Assembly (NCBI RefSeq): GCF_900104095.1
Contig: NZ_FNJO01000001.1
Coordinates: 434,001-498,000 of the forward strand
Length of the DNA stretch: 64,000 nt
Source of the DNA: Ralstonia sp. 25mfcol4.1
GTDB taxonomy: Bacteria > Pseudomonadota > Gammaproteobacteria > Burkholderiales > Burkholderiaceae
Direction: 5' to 3'
Shown: in pieces, positions 61,955-64,000 of the stretch
How the letters are laid out: each line of letters opens with the position of its first letter
Numbering within the stretch: position 1 is the first letter of the stretch
Position numbers and translations under genes: made by a program
The notes under the pieces: model-generated
Seen by the model: the letters and a program-made list of their open reading frames with translations, nothing else
What the model was told of the DNA's origin: nothing
The model's database searches: none

Positions 61955-63337
61955 TCATCCCGCGACCTGCCTGAAGGGATCGAGCCCCAGGTCGATCAGG
62001 CGTCTTTCCCGCACCACGATCTCCGCCGTGGCGGTCATGCCGTAGCGCAACGGATACTTGTTACTGGCCACGCTGTAGTAGTCCTGCGCCAGCCGCACGC
62101 GGCCCTCGTACACCGGCTGCTTGTCGGGGCCCGACGGCTTGGTGGCCGGCGAGATGTATTCGAGCGTGCCCGCGATCAGGCCGTACCGCTGGTACGGGAA
62201 CGCGCTGAACTTGAGCTTGACCGGCAGCCCCTCGCGCAGGAACGCCCGGTCGCGCTCGGCGATCTCGATGCGCAGCATCGGCCGGGCATCCTTGGGCGCG
62301 ATGCCGCCCAGCGGCGTATTGGCCTGCACCTTGTCGCCACGCTGGGTGGACGTGACATCGGTGATGACGCCCGACACCGGCGCCAGGATCAGCAGGAAGT
62401 TGTCCTTGTCGATGTTCTCGAACCTGATGCGTGCGGCGGCATCGGCCACCAGCCGGGCCGTCTGCACCTGCAGGCGCAGCTTGTCCTCGGTGCTGGTGAT
62501 CTCGCGCACGGCGGCGTCGTACTGCACGCGCAGGCTGGCCAGTTCCTGGCCGCTGCCTTCCAGCTGCGCGCTGGCCTGCGTGAATTCCTGCGCCAGCCGG
62601 GCATCCAGTTCGGCCAGCCGCGACTGGGCCACGCGCAGGGTGTTCTCGGCCTCCTGCGTGGCCGCGCGCTTGGCTTCGACCTGCGATTGCGACACCCCGC
62701 CGCCCGCGGGCAACGCGAACAGCCGCGCATAGCGGTCCTGCTCCTGACGCGCAAATTCCCGTGCCCGCCGCGCGTTTTCCAGATTGCTGCGCGCCTCGGC
62801 CAGCTGCGCGCGCTGCTGCTCGGCCAGCCGCGTCGTCCCTTCGGCCAGCCGGTTCTCGTGCTGGCGCGAATTGAGTTCGATCTGCTGCTTCAGCGCCAGT
62901 GCGCGGCGCTCCAGCAAGGCCTTGCGCTCCGGAAACTGCTTCCACTCGCGTTCGGCGTCTTCGAGCTTGAGCTGGGCCTGCAGCGCATTGGCCGCCGCCT
63001 CGATGGCACCGCGTGCGTTCAACCGCGCCACCACGTCGTCCTTCGACACCGGCTGGCCCTCGGCCACGTAGAGATCGACCAGCTCGCCATCGACCGGCGC
63101 GTAGAAGCGCCGCACCTCGGACTCCGGCGCGAGCGTGCCCTGCGCGGTCACGATGACGTCCGCATGGCCGAAGAACGACCACAGCAGCGCGCACAGCACC
63201 AGCAAGCCCGTGGTGACCACGGCCAGCAGCGTTAGCCGGCGCGGCTCGGCGCTGAGTAGCGCGATGCCTTCGGCGCTATGGTCCTCTAGCGCCTCGGTCA
63301 GCGGCCGCAGCTTGTTGTCGCGGTTCTCGTCCTTCAT
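61955..63337 (-). CDS. HlyD-family membrane-fusion protein
   Basis: Periplasmic adaptor that joins the inner-membrane ABC exporter to an outer-membrane channel. It has 460 residues from the ATG at 63337 (GGGAG upstream). One membrane helix (~38-60: LTLLAVVTTGLLVLCALLWS) follows a cytoplasmic tail. A lipoyl half-motif (FYAPVDGELVDLYVAEGQPV) and its partner (ILAPVSGVITDV) flank a long alpha-helical hairpin (~110-320). C-terminal beta-barrel ends LRYGMTATAEIVVRERRLID. ATGA overlap with the upstream gene. No TolC gene is in the window. Confidence 0.93.
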   Translation of the reverse strand: MKDENRDNKLRPLTEALEDHSAEGIALLSAEPRRLTLLAVVTTGLLVLCALLWSFFGHADVIVTAQGTLAPESEVRRFYAPVDGELVDLYVAEGQPVSKDDVVARLNARGAIEAAANALQAQLKLEDAEREWKQFPERKALLERRALALKQQIELNSRQHENRLAEGTTRLAEQQRAQLAEARSNLENARRAREFARQEQDRYARLFALPAGGGVSQSQVEAKRAATQEAENTLRVAQSRLAELDARLAQEFTQASAQLEGSGQELASLRVQYDAAVREITSTEDKLRLQVQTARLVADAAARIRFENIDKDNFLLILAPVSGVITDVTSTQRGDKVQANTPLGGIAPKDARPMLRIEIAERDRAFLREGLPVKLKFSAFPYQRYGLIAGTLEYISPATKPSGPDKQPVYEGRVRLAQDYYSVASNKYPLRYGMTATAEIVVRERRLIDLGLDPFRQVAG

Positions 63338-64000
63338 GGCGTACTCCCGGCTTCGGGTTTCGCGGCTGCGGCGGCGGTCGCGGCCGGCGCGGCGTTGCCG
63401 TCCTTGCCCCCGCCCTCCTTGCCGTCCGCCTTCCCGCCCTCCTTGCTGCCCTCGCCCACCAGCGCCAGCTTGGCCTTGAGCACCGCCGGGTCCAGCACCA
63501 TGCGCAGGTCGTTGAGCGACCGGCGCTGGGTGTCGACTTCGGCCTGGATGTCGTCGCGGATCTTGCTCCACTGCGCCGAATCCTCGATCTTCAGCTGGGC
63601 GTAGATGCGCAGCCCCTTGCGCGCGTCGTCCTGGGCATCGGCCAGCAGGCGGGCCTGCGAGCGGAACTTGGCGGAGATGCCCGATTCGAGCCGCTGTTCG
63701 CCGGCAATCAGGCCGTTGTTGCGATACTGGCGCCATGCCGTGGCCGCGCGGTTCAGCAGCTGGTTGGCGCGGCGCAACGCCGCGTCACGGATGCTGTTCA
63801 CATCGGCGTCGATGTTGCTGGCGAAGTAGCCGTCGGTCTTCGGGTCCAGCGACTCGTAGAACGCCAGCAACTGTTCCTCGTAGCCAGGCGATCCGCGTCC
63901 GGCCTTGATCGCGGCGTACTGCGCCAGCACCTGCTCCTTGTGGACAACATCCTTCGCCACATCGGCCGCCCACGGCCCCGCCGTGACGGTCTTCAGCGCG
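63334..64000 (-). CDS. Uncharacterised operon protein, 5' end beyond window edge
   Basis: The frame is open to the right edge (partial; at least 221 codons) and ends in an ATGA overlap with the HlyD-type gene. Visible parts: ALKTVTAGPWAADVAKDVVH, a helical section (QVLAQYAAIKAGRGSPGYEE; YFASNIDADVNSIRDAALRR), a second coiled section (KIRDDIQAEVDTQRRSLNDL) and a Lys/Gly/Glu/Ala-rich C-terminal tail. An internal GTG at 63960 is not the likely start. Function unknown; its coupling places it in the secretion operon. Confidence 0.75.
   Translation of the reverse strand, partial: ALKTVTAGPWAADVAKDVVHKEQVLAQYAAIKAGRGSPGYEEQLLAFYESLDPKTDGYFASNIDADVNSIRDAALRRANQLLNRAATAWRQYRNNGLIAGEQRLESGISAKFRSQARLLADAQDDARKGLRIYAQLKIEDSAQWSKIRDDIQAEVDTQRRSLNDLRMVLDPAVLKAKLALVGEGSKEGGKADGKEGGGKDGNAAPAATAAAAAKPEAGSTP

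Noticed and set aside
1..64000. CRISPR arrays, rRNA genes, insertion sequences
   Set aside because: No regularly spaced direct repeats, no rRNA-like segments and no transposase genes were found in the window.

Overview
The window is GC-rich, densely coded DNA of a betaproteobacterium in the Burkholderiaceae. The gene order acnA - CitE-like lyase - mdh - GntR regulator - sdhCDAB - sdhE - gltA, together with a DUF2863-type protein, a parE - transglycosylase - parC block and a BenE carrier, points to a Cupriavidus/Ralstonia-type genome. This assignment rests on gene content and order only.

Region 1 (1-14 kb) is a TCA-cycle cluster. A branched-chain amino-acid binding protein runs off the left edge. 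It is followed by gltA, sdhE and sdhBADC on the minus strand, then a HutC-type GntR regulator divergent from mdh, a CitE-like lyase, a small secreted protein and acnA. A 20-bp perfect palindrome sits between overlapping divergent promoters in the gntR-mdh gap and is the likely operator.

Region 2 (14-47 kb) is mostly ordinary core genome: a DUF2863-type protein, a TrmB-like methyltransferase, a peptide ABC binding protein, a spermidine-synthase-like protein coupled to a TPR protein, and an ArsR regulator coupled to an unusual SRPBCC-GST fusion. After these come a DNA glycosylase, htpG, a MocR regulator divergent from a VOC - AlaX - LysE - EamA - RidA series, an aminotransferase, a GST and a split chromate transporter. 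The block ends with parE/slt/parC, an MFS carrier with a 41-aa partner, the ABC-F protein Uup, a possible structured RNA, a GltI-like binding protein, benE and an SMR pump. REP-like palindromes lie in several gaps.

Region 3 (47.24-54.37 kb) is a small integrated element at the 3' end of a tRNA-Arg(CCU) gene. It is bounded by 20-bp direct repeats with one mismatch and has a P4-type integrase next to the tRNA. The integrase has a premature stop, and at least three other genes carry single-base frameshifts or have lost their start codon. A large membrane acyltransferase of the OafA type is still intact. This looks like an immobilised, decaying island that keeps one useful cargo gene.

Region 4 (54.7-64 kb) is the most interesting part and appears to be a peptide-secretion system under sigma-54 control. 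A 96-aa double-glycine-leader peptide and an LRAT-domain protein are divergently transcribed. Each has a sigma-54 type (-24/-12) promoter, and between them lies an array of TGTTGGCG-like half-sites. A PP2C phosphatase follows the peptide. Converging on them is an operon encoding an uncharacterised protein (running off the right edge), an HlyD-type adaptor, a parvulin-like isomerase, an ABC exporter with two cNMP-binding-like domains plus a C39 peptidase, and a sigma-54 activator with a GAFTGA loop. Nearly all junctions are overlaps or gaps under 20 nt. The activator probably controls the peptide and LRAT genes, closing a regulatory loop within the locus.
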